Counted from the stretch's first letter, positions 1-7,561 are shown. The stretch is DNA of 43,757 nucleotides from an uncultured Duodenibacillus sp. (GCA_944388865.1 CALXKM010000048.1:1-43757), one strand, 5' to 3'. The notes: a model not told the origin generated them from the sequence alone. Numbers and translations are program-made.

Positions 1-104
1 AGAAATTCTCTAATGTTTTTTGGTGACCTTTTTGGTGACCCTGTACACTTTTTACTAAAATATAAGTCGCTAAGTCTTTGATCTTATTGGCGTCAGAGAA
101 AAAA

Positions 105-127
105 TCCGAATCCCCCCTTCTCCGCCA
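105..127 (+). other. Putative att core: 3' end of a tRNA-Ser-like gene
   Basis: The stretch ends in CCTTCTCCGCCA preceded by a CCGAATCCCC run. This resembles the 3' half of a T-arm plus acceptor stem of a tRNA-Ser with encoded CCA. P4-type integrases commonly use the 3' end of tRNA genes, and an integrase starts 218 bases downstream. The rest of a tRNA cannot be found in bases 1-104: there is no matching 5' acceptor strand and no D or anticodon arm. This is therefore an att remnant (attP of a circle, an element-side att, or a tandem junction), not a tRNA gene. Confidence 0.5.
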
Positions 128-135
128 AGATACTG

Positions 136-171
136 AACCGGGCGATTCGAAGTCGTCCGGTTTTTCTTTTT
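136..171 (+). terminator. Rho-independent terminator
   Basis: A 10-bp stem (136-145 with 153-162, one G-U pair) with a 7-base loop is followed by a T-rich run at 161-171. It lies directly after the tRNA-like 3' end, so it would end transcription of a restored tRNA and insulate the integrase gene. Confidence 0.7.
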
Positions 172-274
172 AATCGCCAGTTTTTCCCTTTATTTACAAG
201 CCTTTACAAGGTTTTTGCGCCCGGGATCGTTCGGGATCGCTCGGTAGCCATCGGCGTCGGGATGATGGATAGAT

Positions 275-333
275 TGATGGGTAGAATGCCCGAAAAGCGC
301 ATTTTTTCGCCTATTTTTACAATCTACCCATCA
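275..333 (+). promoter_or_regulatory. Inverted repeat in the integrase promoter
   Basis: TGATGGGTAGA at 275-285 and its exact complement TCTACCCATCA at 323-333 form an 11-bp inverted repeat. It ends 11 bases before the integrase start codon. An operator for an integrase repressor or for autoregulation is the simplest reading; a recombinase arm site is also possible. Just upstream, around 226-244, TCGGGATCG-like sequence occurs twice in tandem. Confidence 0.5.
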
Positions 334-344
334 TCAACTCAAAG

Positions 345-1676
345 ATGCCCCGATTTACAAGGCTTTTGCTCGCATCACACATAAAAAATCTAGCTGAAGG
401 CAAGACCGTTGCTGTCGGCGGAGTAACCGGCTTGTATTTCCGCAAATCCAGGTATCAGAACATATTTTTTCTTAGGTACCAGGATCAAACAGGGCGGCAC
501 GATCTCTCGATTGGTACCTATCCCGAGATAAGTCTCGCGCAAGCCAGAGATCTTGCAGCCGTTACACGTGCGCGTATCTCCCAAGGCGAAAACGTGCTTG
601 AACAGCGGCGGCAAGAACGACAGAAGCTGGCTTCTCGTGCTCCTAAACGCATCACGCGAAGTTTCGAAAGCGTGGCCCGTGCCTGGGTTGAAGAGCGCTC
701 TAAATTCAACTACTGGGAACATGACGCCAAAGGTGAATCTCGCGCCATTCGGATTCTCGAAATGCATGTTTTTCCGCATATTGGGAAAACAAACATCAAC
801 AAGATCACAGTCGACGATGTTTTCAACGTGCTCTCGCTCATCTGGACAACAAAACATTCAACGGCAAGCAAGGCCAAGACCTACATTTACAAGGTTTTCC
901 AGTGGGCAATTGCAAAGAAAATGTGCACTTTGACGGAAAATCCCGGCGACATTCGTTACTCGCTGGGCATTTTGATGGAACCTTTGAAAAAAAGAGTCAC
1001 CACTGCTACGCACTTTGCAGCCTGTGCTGTCGAAGAGATCCCGTTATTTTTCGTCGAATCTGCTCGTTACGACTCCATGTCTGCAAGGGCCACGGAATTC
1101 GCCATTCTTACTTGCTCCCGTTCAAAAGCTGTACGACTGGCTACATGGGATGAGATTGACTTCGAAAATCGAATCTGGACAGTTCCAGTAGACCACGACA
1201 AGATCAAATCTGAAGGACGCGACAGACGAATCTTTCTTTCAGTTCAGGCTATTGCTCTGCTCAAGACCCTTCCTAGATTTCCTGAGAGCAACGTTATTTT
1301 CCCCAATTTGCGTTGTCGCCCGCTGTCGGACGCCGCTTTGACAATGTTTCTTCGCGGCATGCACGAAGCCAGATTTGCAGAGGACGGACATGGGTGGGTT
1401 GATCCTGTCACAACAAAAGTCAATGGAAACCCTGCAGTGATCACCTTGCATGGCACCGCTCGCGCGAGCTTTCGAACTTGGGCCAAAAGCGATGAACTGG
1501 GAAATAACCGCAGATTTGACCAAGAAGCTGTTGAGTTATGCCTGCTGCACTCCAAACGGGATACATACAAAGGAGCGTATGACCGAGCGTACCTCGAAAA
1601 AGAGCGTCGTTTGATCATGGATGCTTGGGGAGACTATTGCTGGAGCATGCGTGGTTCCGACTCCGGTGCTTTATGA
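345..1676 (+). CDS. int: P4-type tyrosine recombinase (integrase)
   Basis: This site-specific recombinase would integrate and excise the element. The N-terminal 90 residues look like the arm-DNA-binding domain of P4-family integrases (GLYFRKS, LSIGTYPEISLAQAR). The catalytic domain shows Arg259 in LTCSRSKAVR, the hairpin Lys in DKIKSEGR, His369 and Arg373 in LHGTARASF, His402 in LLHS, and the nucleophile Tyr412 in GAYDR. The family-typical ERR..MDAWGDY tail follows. At 443 aa it is slightly longer than the usual 400-420. The ATG at 345 is preceded only by a weak Shine-Dalgarno sequence. It lies next to a tRNA-like 3' end, as expected for this family. No frameshift is seen, so it is probably active. 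Confidence 0.93.
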   Translation: MPRFTRLLLASHIKNLAEGKTVAVGGVTGLYFRKSRYQNIFFLRYQDQTGRHDLSIGTYPEISLAQARDLAAVTRARISQGENVLEQRRQERQKLASRAPKRITRSFESVARAWVEERSKFNYWEHDAKGESRAIRILEMHVFPHIGKTNINKITVDDVFNVLSLIWTTKHSTASKAKTYIYKVFQWAIAKKMCTLTENPGDIRYSLGILMEPLKKRVTTATHFAACAVEEIPLFFVESARYDSMSARATEFAILTCSRSKAVRLATWDEIDFENRIWTVPVDHDKIKSEGRDRRIFLSVQAIALLKTLPRFPESNVIFPNLRCRPLSDAALTMFLRGMHEARFAEDGHGWVDPVTTKVNGNPAVITLHGTARASFRTWAKSDELGNNRRFDQEAVELCLLHSKRDTYKGAYDRAYLEKERRLIMDAWGDYCWSMRGSDSGAL

Positions 1677-1745
1677 TCGACCGACTCTCAAGCTAGTTTG
1701 TTTTCATTCGGGTAAATCCGTGAACGTCCGAAATGGAGGACGAAA

Positions 1746-1760
1746 AAGCAAAAACTGCTT
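1746..1760 (+). promoter_or_regulatory. Dyad activator box in front of the alpA-like gene
   Basis: The sequence reads AAGCA AAAAC TGCTT, followed by AGAAAACTG. It is one of eight copies of the AAGCA-N5-TGCTT box in the window. It ends 70 bases before the ATG of the AlpA-like gene. The hexamer 47 bases from its start is AAAAAT, only a weak -10. If the box is the target of the FlhDC-like activator, it would link excision to transfer gene activation. Confidence 0.55.
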
Positions 1761-1830
1761 AGAAAACTGCCATTCGCAATTGTGGAAGCGACAAAAATTC
1801 TCCTATCAAAAATTTTGTTTAGGAGAACTC

Positions 1831-2094
1831 ATGCCAATTTCTTTTAGTCGCCTGCCTTCGACACTCCAACAGTTGGCAATTGGCAAAACAACGTTGTACG
1901 AACGCATTGCGCAAGGTCTTTTTCCGCCTCCCGTCAAACTAGGACCTCGCCTTTCAGCATGGCCGCAATATGAAATTGACGAAGTCGCAAACGCGGTGAT
2001 GCGCAATGCCTCCAATGAGGAGATGCGCCAACTTGTAGCACGCCTCATTGAGCTTCGTAGTCATCCCAACAAAGCCGAAGCCTTGGCCGCTTAA
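1831..2094 (+). CDS. AlpA-like regulator / excisionase
   Basis: This is an 87-aa basic helix-turn-helix protein of the AlpA/MerR-like excisionase type. The signature is IGKTTLYERIAQGLFPPPVKLGPRLSAW, given here in outline: the recognition helix is TTLYERIAQG, followed by the wing PPPVKLG and a terminal SAW. Proteins of this family commonly act as Xis or as regulators of P4-type integrases. The ATG at 1831 was chosen because AGGAGA lies 7 bases upstream, although the frame is open farther back. The position directly after int and the upstream dyad box fit a role in excision control. Confidence 0.8.
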   Translation: MPISFSRLPSTLQQLAIGKTTLYERIAQGLFPPPVKLGPRLSAWPQYEIDEVANAVMRNASNEEMRQLVARLIELRSHPNKAEALAA

Positions 2095-2098
2095 ATCA

Positions 2099-2881
2099 AT
2101 GCCGGCACCATTGATGACGCTATTCCGGCAATTCGCACTTGCTTCCCTGATAGCCGCAACCGGCGCCTTGGCTTCGGTCAAGGCGTCAGTCGTGACAATG
2201 GTCGATGTTGTCCGTGTGATTGACGGCGACACGGTGGAAATCAAAATCGACGGCTCGCTTCAAAAGTTGCGCCTGCAAGGCATTGACGCGCCTGAAATCG
2301 ACCAGGAATGGGGACAGGAAGCTCGACAACAGCTTAAAAATTTGGCCGAAGGTCAAAGGGCCATTGTGCGGGATTCCGGTTTGAAAGATCGATATGGCAG
2401 GACGCTTGGCAGTCTGGCAGTTGATGGAACTGATGCTGGGCTTTTTCTTATCGAGAAAGGCTTCGCATGGCACTTTGAAACCTACGGGCAGATGAAGCTT
2501 CCCGAAGATTGGAACACCGCCTACAGACTGGCTCAAGAAGAAGCCAATTATGAAAGTCTCGGGTTGTGGTCTTCTACAAGCCCTGTGCCGCCCTGGACAT
2601 GGCGAAAGCACAAGTACGAGATTCAACGTAACGAATGGTATTCCTACTCGGAATCTCTAGAGGGCGCTACAGCAGAGCTCCAGGAAACGTTCTCTAAGTT
2701 CGGCAGAGTCTTATTTGACGAAGATTCAGAGCCGGGCACCGCTAAAAAGAAAGCCTCGCCCGACCTTGACAGAGACAACTTCATTGAAGAAAAAGAGCCG
2801 CCGACATGGTGGCAGCTCTTCGTGAAACTCGGAGAGGGAATCAGCAGGTGGATTTCCGCTTTGCTCCGCGCATCTTTGTAA
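2099..2881 (+). CDS. Secreted thermonuclease-like (SNase) protein
   Basis: This is a staphylococcal-nuclease-fold protein. After a hydrophobic N-terminus (FALASLIAATGALASVKA, a probable signal peptide) come VIDGDTVEI, LRLQGIDAPEID and DRYGRTLG. These supply the Asp, Arg, Asp and Glu of the active site and the second catalytic Arg, so all key residues are present. The C-terminal 90 residues have no recognised fold and end in a hydrophobic stretch. The frame is open from a TTG at 2048, which overlaps the alpA-like gene. The ATG at 2099 (or 2114) gives a better signal peptide. Such nucleases are frequent on conjugative plasmids and ICEs; the exact role is unknown. Confidence 0.85.
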   Translation: MPAPLMTLFRQFALASLIAATGALASVKASVVTMVDVVRVIDGDTVEIKIDGSLQKLRLQGIDAPEIDQEWGQEARQQLKNLAEGQRAIVRDSGLKDRYGRTLGSLAVDGTDAGLFLIEKGFAWHFETYGQMKLPEDWNTAYRLAQEEANYESLGLWSSTSPVPPWTWRKHKYEIQRNEWYSYSESLEGATAELQETFSKFGRVLFDEDSEPGTAKKKASPDLDRDNFIEEKEPPTWWQLFVKLGEGISRWISALLRASL

Positions 2882-3163
2882 TTCGAGCTGAAGCCCATCA
2901 AGTGACACACAGTGGCGACAACCGCCTTGGTCTGCCAACGGTCGTTAAAGTTTGGCCAAAGTCACTTGACCAGCCCTTGCATCTCAGTCAGAATGCGCGT
3001 TGACAGTGCTCCGCAGGCCTATGGTGTGTTCTTACGCGCTACGCAGAAATCGCGGAGCCGTTTTTTATATGATTACCCACTTTGATCTATGGCGTTTGAC
3101 GCACCCGTCCTTCCCGTAGTGAGCAAATTTCATGAAGAGTTCCGAGAAAACGGCTGGTTCGTA
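2882..3163. other. Intergenic region without a supported gene
   Basis: This 282-base gap lies between the convergent nuclease and recombinase genes. A CTCCGC / GCGGAG pair (about 3009 and 3051) followed by CCGTTTTTTAT could form a long-loop terminator-like structure. No other convincing feature is seen. Confidence 0.4.
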
Positions 3164-4201
3164 TCAAAACACTAGACGACTGGTTAAGCGTCTTACCTCA
3201 TCCTCACCCCGCTTGTCGTAGCGCTGCGTAGTGGCGATTGAGGCATGTCCCATAGCCTGTCGAACAATGTTGATGTCGCCGCCCATCTGGAGAAGCCGAG
3301 TGGCGTAGGTTCTGCGCAAATCATGCGGTGAGAATTCCGAGATTCCCATCTGCTCTGCGCGACGAATCATCATTCGGTAGATTCCGTCATCGGTCAGCGG
3401 CTCATTGGCTTTAATGTGGTCGCCCTTGCGGATTGAACAAAAGACCGGATCTGCCGGATCTGATGTGCCGGCGCCTTCATCCCGGCATTGCATCCAATTG
3501 GTGAGACGCTTCCAAACATCGGGACTGCAGAATACCTTTCGTTCCTTGTTGCCCTTTCCGATCAAAGAAATGCTCTGATCAGCGGCATGAATGTTGTTGT
3601 TGGTCAAGGACGCGATTTCCGAGCGGCGTAGTCCGCAGCCGAGTCCAACTGCGAAAACAGCGGCATCTCTTAAACCTTTAACCGTTCCCTCGGATTCGCA
3701 CGTCGAAATCAGCTGAGAGCTTTCTAATGCCGTAAGTGCCCGGCCGCGCAGCTCGCGCTTGCCGCGGGTCGGACGGATAGCCAGAACGCCGTGGTATTCG
3801 CGGTCGGAAATTACCTCTGAAAGCCACATCTGCTTGAAGACTCCCCGGATCACAGTTAAAGCCAAGTTGATTGTGGCCGGCGACTTGTTCTGCACTTCCC
3901 ATCGGGTCTTGAATGCCAGCACCGCAGCGCGATTGAGAGATTCCCATCGGCAGCTCATCAGGTCGCAGGCGCCGAATTCACGTGCCACTTGATTGAGAAT
4001 CTGCACGATTTTCTCCCGGCTCTGTTTTGTGCTCATGGTGAGCACGTACAAAAGAGCAGGATTCGCCGTCTCGTTTTTTACCTCGGTCGAAATTGCACCG
4101 GAGGCATCGAGCACAATCACATCGTTCTGACTCACAACTGGCAACCTACTAAAAAGGCGAAAAGAGAAAGTGTTTTGTAAATCTGTCTTAGAAACATACA
4201 T
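3164..4201 (-). CDS. XerC/D-like tyrosine recombinase
   Basis: This 345-aa phage-integrase-family protein has the complete active site: Arg192 in CGLRRSE, Lys in GKGNKERK, His293 and Arg296 in PHDLRR, His319 in GHAS, and Tyr328 in TTQRYDK. An N-terminal SAM-like core-binding region (TRWEVQNKSPATINLAL) precedes it. It lacks the P4-type arm domain, so it is a second, unrelated recombinase. Plausible roles are resolution of element multimers, or DNA inversion at a nearby site; a 13-bp inverted repeat lies 90 bases upstream at 4291-4349. The annotated start has no strong ribosome-binding site; a later Met at about residue 56 is an alternative. Confidence 0.9.
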   Translation of the reverse strand: MYVSKTDLQNTFSFRLFSRLPVVSQNDVIVLDASGAISTEVKNETANPALLYVLTMSTKQSREKIVQILNQVAREFGACDLMSCRWESLNRAAVLAFKTRWEVQNKSPATINLALTVIRGVFKQMWLSEVISDREYHGVLAIRPTRGKRELRGRALTALESSQLISTCESEGTVKGLRDAAVFAVGLGCGLRRSEIASLTNNNIHAADQSISLIGKGNKERKVFCSPDVWKRLTNWMQCRDEGAGTSDPADPVFCSIRKGDHIKANEPLTDDGIYRMMIRRAEQMGISEFSPHDLRRTYATRLLQMGGDINIVRQAMGHASIATTQRYDKRGEDEVRRLTSRLVF

Positions 4202-4290
4202 TTCCGTGACTTATTTTTTGCTCGCTGTTCTGGCCGACTTTTTCGACCGCTCGCACTTGCAGTCACAGTCCTGTATCTGACTTCAGGCGC

Positions 4291-4349
4291 AAATAATTGA
4301 CCTCTTTGTGGTAAATCCCTTTCATGACGATATTTAAGGTCAATTATTT
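4291..4349. repeat. 13-bp perfect inverted repeat upstream of the Xer-like gene
   Basis: AAATAATTGACCT (4291-4303) is matched exactly by its complement at 4337-4349, with 33 bases between. It could be a recombination site or invertible segment for the adjacent recombinase, an operator, or a bidirectional terminator for the partition operon. The sequence alone does not decide. Confidence 0.55.
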
Positions 4350-4375
4350 TCGTCCGGTATCGTTCGGGTTTCTCG

Positions 4376-4400
4376 CCAAGCCTTGGTGTTCAAGGCTTGG
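4376..4400 (-). terminator. Hairpin after the winged-helix gene
   Basis: CCAAGCCTTG and CAAGGCTTGG form a perfect 10-bp stem with a 5-base loop. It lies 8 bases past the stop codon of the minus-strand winged-helix gene. There is no clear T-run, so it is a weak terminator or an mRNA-stabilising stem. Confidence 0.45.
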
Positions 4401-4407
4401 ACGCGAA

Positions 4408-4707
4408 TTACGAGCCAGAGTTTTTGTCGGTTTCGTTCTTTTTTCGTTCCTTTGCTTCGATTTCTCGTTGTTCGGCGAACCTGACCGGATCGATGATTCC
4501 CCAGTCCTCAATCGAGTAACCGAACTTGGTCGAGCTTTTGATCGTCATGCCGAATTGCTTTCGAAGCAGTTTCACCTGACGCCCGATCACCTGGGGACTG
4601 ACCTTTATCTTTTCGGCAAGCTCAAACCGATTTCCGCTTCTGTCGGCAATGGCTGCAAGCACGTCGAAAAGAACAGAGAATTTTTCTGAGTTTCTATTTC
4701 CGAGCAT
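4408..4707 (-). CDS. Small winged-helix DNA-binding protein
   Basis: This is a 99-aa protein. Residues 12-60 (LFDVLAAIADRSGNRFELA, then VSPQVIGRQVKLLRKQFG) read as a winged helix-turn-helix, and a basic charged tail follows. It is the third gene of the parA-parB operon and starts 12 bases after the parB stop, with AGGA upstream. A repressor or accessory partition factor is plausible from position. The exact family is not recognised. Confidence 0.6.
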   Translation of the reverse strand: MLGNRNSEKFSVLFDVLAAIADRSGNRFELAEKIKVSPQVIGRQVKLLRKQFGMTIKSSTKFGYSIEDWGIIDPVRFAEQREIEAKERKKNETDKNSGS

Positions 4708-4719
4708 GGCGAATCCTGG

Positions 4720-5721
4720 TTAACCGAAAACGCCCAACAAAACGACCTGAGATGTGTGCACCAGCTTGATTTCTCCGGTGTCATCCATTGTCACGCACAG
4801 TTTCCCTTTTGGAGGAACCACTCCGGGAGTCAGAACGGCGGCATCGCCGCCCACTGAAACACGTACAGAAACCGGAGCAGATGTATGCAGTTTGCAGCCC
4901 CGGGGAAGAAGAGTTTTATCCGGATAAAACTGTGCATCCGTTTTCGATTTCGAGGGCTGCTTTGTACTGCGTTTTCGTTCAACAGGTGAAGTAACTTCAG
5001 CAGCTTTCTGTTGTTCTCCGGCTTCTAATGACTTCACAAAGGATGTCACTTTTGCACGTGTGATAGGAGCAGAAAATTCCCCTTCGGAAGCACTCGCATC
5101 AGCCCATTGATCAAGCTGTTGCTGCACCAGTTCCGGATACTCCTCGTATGCTTTTTTGAGCTTTCGAACTGCCAAAGGATCTTGAATTTTCTGGCTTTCA
5201 ACTGCTTCTGCCAAGGGTTTCGGCAATTCGGCAACGTGGTTGAGGTTGCTGATGTAGGACTCCTGCTTTCCCATTCGCTTGGCTACTTCTCTGACGGTCA
5301 TTCCCGATTTGATTAAAGCGGCCACGGATTGAGAGAGCTCTGCGAGCTTCATGTCGTCGCGCTGCACGTTTTCGGTGAGCTGCCGAATGATCCTCGCATT
5401 GTCGTCTTCGGCAGGTTCAACAATTACGCAATAGAGCTTCTCAAGCCCTGCGAGTTTAGCCGCACGCCACCGACGTTCGCCTTGCTCGATAACGTAGCGA
5501 CCGTTGCTGTCCGCGCTAACGACAATGGGCTGCTGTTGGCCGATGGACTTCATGCTCTCGGCGAGCTCGTCAATGCGTTCAAAAACTTTGCGCGGCTGAG
5601 CCTTGCTGTAGATCAGCTCGATGTCAATGAGATCAAACTCCTTGTCGTCGGCATGACCTCCGACCATCATGCCCAGAGCAGCCAATTCATCCAAACCCGA
5701 AATCGTCGAGCGTTTAGCCAT
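4720..5721 (-). CDS. ParB/KorB-like partition and repressor protein
   Basis: This 333-aa ParB-family protein binds centromere-like sites. The N-terminal ParB domain shows QPRKVFERIDELAESM, GQQQPIVV, IEQGERRWRAAKLAG and the box LTENVQRDDM. A helix-turn-helix domain follows (MTVREVAKRMGKQESYISN). Then LPKPLAEAVESQKIQDP and AVRKLKKAYEEYPELV resemble the corresponding part of IncP KorB. The last 60 residues (KLCVTMDDTGEIKLVHTSQVVLLG) look like the SH3-like dimerisation domain of KorB. As in KorB, it may both partition DNA and repress promoters. The likely target is the 20-bp palindrome present three times here, once inside this gene. The start has AAAGGA upstream. Confidence 0.88.
   Translation of the reverse strand: MAKRSTISGLDELAALGMMVGGHADDKEFDLIDIELIYSKAQPRKVFERIDELAESMKSIGQQQPIVVSADSNGRYVIEQGERRWRAAKLAGLEKLYCVIVEPAEDDNARIIRQLTENVQRDDMKLAELSQSVAALIKSGMTVREVAKRMGKQESYISNLNHVAELPKPLAEAVESQKIQDPLAVRKLKKAYEEYPELVQQQLDQWADASASEGEFSAPITRAKVTSFVKSLEAGEQQKAAEVTSPVERKRSTKQPSKSKTDAQFYPDKTLLPRGCKLHTSAPVSVRVSVGGDAAVLTPGVVPPKGKLCVTMDDTGEIKLVHTSQVVLLGVFG
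4912..4931. repeat. 20-bp palindrome, copy 1 (inside the parB-like gene)
   Basis: This is a perfect palindrome, AGTTTTATCCGGATAAAACT. It lies within the parB-like coding region, where it encodes the segment FYPDKT. The identical 20 bases occur at 5756-5775 and 6589-6608. It is a candidate parS or KorB-type operator. Confidence 0.85.
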
Positions 5722-5755
5722 ACCAAAGTCCTTTTTCGAAACATCCTGAGCGGGT

Positions 5756-5775
5756 AGTTTTATCCGGATAAAACT
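5756..5775. repeat. 20-bp palindrome, copy 2 (parA-parB gap)
   Basis: This copy is identical to those at 4912 and 6589. It sits in the 73-base gap between the parA and parB genes, 35 bases upstream of the parB start. That position suits autoregulation of parB and partition-complex formation. Confidence 0.88.
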
Positions 5776-5794
5776 GCCGAGTCAAGCACCCTCG

Positions 5795-6556
5795 TCAGGC
5801 ATTGTCTTTGATGCGTTTAAGGATCTCGCCAAAGAGTCCTGCCATCTCTTCCGAAGCTCTTTGCCCGTTTCGAACTTCAAAAATAGGCTTGCCTCTGGAA
5901 GCAACGTCAATCGGCGAACGCGAACGAACTTTCGACTTGAAAAGAAGTCCCGGCAACGCTTGAGTTACCGCAAACAGTGCGTCTCGTTGAGCAGCCGTAT
6001 CCTGAAATTCGTTGACGGCCACACCCAAGGTTTTCAGACGACGATTGGAGCGTTTCTTGATCTGAAGGATGGTGCCGAAAAGGCTTTTCAAGCCGCTCAC
6101 GGCATAACCTGAAAGCTTGATCGGGCAGATCACATAATCCGCACAAATGAGCGATCCTGCCAATCGACGTCCCAGAGAAGGAGGACAATCGATGATGACA
6201 AAGTCATAGTTTTGAACGACAGCTTCCAGATGCTTCTTCGGATTCATTGCCTGAGCAAGCGGAAGCGCCTCGACGTCGTAACCCTCGGGCGACTGCTCCG
6301 AACCGATCAGATCAATTCCGCGAGCTGTTTTTTGAATGCGAACCTCGGCCACTTCGTCGTTGAACAAATCTTGCGATGTCGTAGATGTCAACGCCTCTCC
6401 TTCCAGAAGCGTTTCAGAAGCGCTTGCCTGTGCATCCATGTCCAAAAACAAAACAGACTTACGCTTTTTGAGCCTCAAAAAATAGGCAAACTGGACAGCA
6501 AATGTCGTCTTTCCCACGCCGCCTTTCTGGTTGGCGAATGCGATGACCGTTGCCAT
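5795..6556 (-). CDS. parA: ParA-family partition ATPase (IncC-like)
   Basis: This 253-aa deviant Walker ATPase positions DNA through ParB. The N-terminus starts directly with MATVIAFANQKGGVGKTTFAVQ (deviant P-loop KGGVGKTT at residues 11-18). LFLDMDAQASA (Walker A') and FVIIDCPPSLG (Walker B) follow. There is no N-terminal helix-turn-helix, as in short ParA/IncC proteins. The ATG at 6556 was chosen because AGGGGG lies 8 bases upstream; the frame extends two codons farther to a TTG. It is followed by the parB-like gene in the same operon. Confidence 0.93.
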   Translation of the reverse strand: MATVIAFANQKGGVGKTTFAVQFAYFLRLKKRKSVLFLDMDAQASASETLLEGEALTSTTSQDLFNDEVAEVRIQKTARGIDLIGSEQSPEGYDVEALPLAQAMNPKKHLEAVVQNYDFVIIDCPPSLGRRLAGSLICADYVICPIKLSGYAVSGLKSLFGTILQIKKRSNRRLKTLGVAVNEFQDTAAQRDALFAVTQALPGLLFKSKVRSRSPIDVASRGKPIFEVRNGQRASEEMAGLFGEILKRIKDNA

Positions 6557-6588
6557 TATCAAATCCCCCTAATAAGTAAATTTCTTTG

Positions 6589-6608
6589 AGTTTTATCCGG
6601 ATAAAACT
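6589..6608. repeat. 20-bp palindrome, copy 3 (upstream of parA)
   Basis: This is the third identical copy, 33 bases upstream of the parA start codon. It overlaps the stop codon of the preceding minus-strand gene by one base. It is a candidate operator for the parAB promoter and part of the centromere. Confidence 0.88.
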
Positions 6609-6841
6609 TACTGCAAATCCGCCAATGTCTTGCGCGATTTCCTCAGTGCCCTTCTGCGGGCCTCAAGCGCAACCAATACCGCGCTGCCCGTGCGCAGGAT
6701 CACTTCAAGCTCGTCTGCGAGCCAATCATCATCGTCAAGCTCAAGAAGTGCAGCATCTTCATGCTGCAGTTCAGCTGAAATTTTCTGAACAACCAAAGTA
6801 ATGCGTTCAAGCATCTGCTCGTTGCTGAGATGAAAGCTCAT
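6608..6841 (-). CDS. Small acidic unknown protein
   Basis: This 77-aa protein has no family I recognise. It is helical by composition, with an acidic centre (ALLELDDDDWLADELE) and a basic C-terminus (LEARRRALRKSRKTL). The ATG at 6841 is preferred, with AGGTG 7 bases upstream; a GTG lies three codons earlier. It is positioned between an unknown gene and parA on the same strand, so it is probably cotranscribed with the partition genes. Confidence 0.6.
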   Translation of the reverse strand: MSFHLSNEQMLERITLVVQKISAELQHEDAALLELDDDDWLADELEVILRTGSAVLVALEARRRALRKSRKTLADLQ

Positions 6842-6854
6842 TTTTTTCACCTAA

Positions 6855-7325
6855 TCAAAAAAGCGTTTTTGCCTCACCGGACATCTCCGGGATTTCTGCC
6901 CAAAACTCAACCGAAGCCTGTTTCTTCTCAATTGACCATTCTTTTTTCGCCTCGTTGAACCGGCTTACCGACCAGTGAAGCTGCTTCGTCAAAAAAGTGC
7001 ACAAAACCAAAACATCAATCGAACCAGGAGGCTCCGATGCGTCTCTTTTGTGCCAAACGACGGGAATGCCGTTTGCATTGACATCATGTTTTGCAATAGG
7101 GCCGAGCGACCAAGCAACGACATGCTCAATCGGCCAACAGAACTTGCCGCTGCCCAAGTAAATCGCTTTGTGATAGCCGTTCTTTCTTTCTCCGTTTTTT
7201 CTTCCGTACACCAACAAAAAAGATTCCGGCGGCGGCCACACCTTAGAACCTTTGGTCGGTTGTTTAAGAACGGGCCAAGTGCTCGAATCCTTTGCATCAA
7301 ACGCGGTCCATACAGATTGACTCAT
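6855..7325 (-). CDS. Unknown protein (weak DUF551-like pattern)
   Basis: This 156-aa protein is tryptophan-rich. The section WPVLKQPTKGSKVWPPP, then ESFLLVYGR and YHKAIYLGSGKFCWPIEHVVAW, resembles the pattern of phage DUF551-like proteins. The match is weak, and no catalytic motif is seen. The ATG at 7325 is the likely start; two ATG codons at 7349-7352 are alternatives, and none has a good ribosome-binding site. It is first in the minus-strand operon that leads into parA. Confidence 0.55.
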   Translation of the reverse strand: MSQSVWTAFDAKDSSTWPVLKQPTKGSKVWPPPESFLLVYGRKNGERKNGYHKAIYLGSGKFCWPIEHVVAWSLGPIAKHDVNANGIPVVWHKRDASEPPGSIDVLVLCTFLTKQLHWSVSRFNEAKKEWSIEKKQASVEFWAEIPEMSGEAKTLF

Positions 7326-7353
7326 TGCAAATCTCACAAATTTCAGCATCATA

Positions 7354-7371
7354 TTATCACATTTGTGATAA
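7354..7371. promoter_or_regulatory. TTATCACA palindrome, operator candidate
   Basis: TTATCACA and TGTGATAA are perfect 8-bp arms separated by TT. The site is immediately upstream of the leftward unknown-partition operon (alternative start at 7352). It is a likely repressor site for that operon; the binding protein is unknown. Confidence 0.55.
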
Positions 7372-7513
7372 TAAGCTATGCTCTTTTTGAGATTTTTTTG
7401 TCTTGTCAGAGCTTCTTCCTAAACCGAATTTCTTGGCGGTCCGAGGGGCTTATTGTCACAAGCGTGTACAAAATAATTTTTGACCTTCCGTTAACCCTCT
7501 ATGTTCGTGCAAT

Positions 7514-7528
7514 AAGCAATTTCCGCTT
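7514..7528 (+). promoter_or_regulatory. Dyad activator box in front of traF
   Basis: The sequence reads AAGCA ATTTC CGCTT (one mismatch in the right arm), followed by TGAAATCTG. A -10-like TAACCT starts exactly 47 bases from the box start, at 7561. The box probably drives the traF-traH-traG operon. Confidence 0.55.
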
Positions 7529-7561
7529 TGAAATCTGACAGTTGACCGTCTTGGAACTACT

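Noticed and set aside
105-127. Complete tRNA gene at the left edge
   Set aside because: Only the T-arm and acceptor 3' strand are visible; the D arm, anticodon arm and 5' acceptor strand are absent upstream.
1621-1830. N-terminal extension of the AlpA-like protein
   Set aside because: The extended frame overlaps int, while ATG 1831 has a proper ribosome-binding site and begins where family similarity begins.
4324-4689. 121-aa plus-strand frame opposite the winged-helix gene
   Set aside because: Almost wholly antisense to a coherent minus-strand helix-turn-helix gene, and lies over its hairpin.
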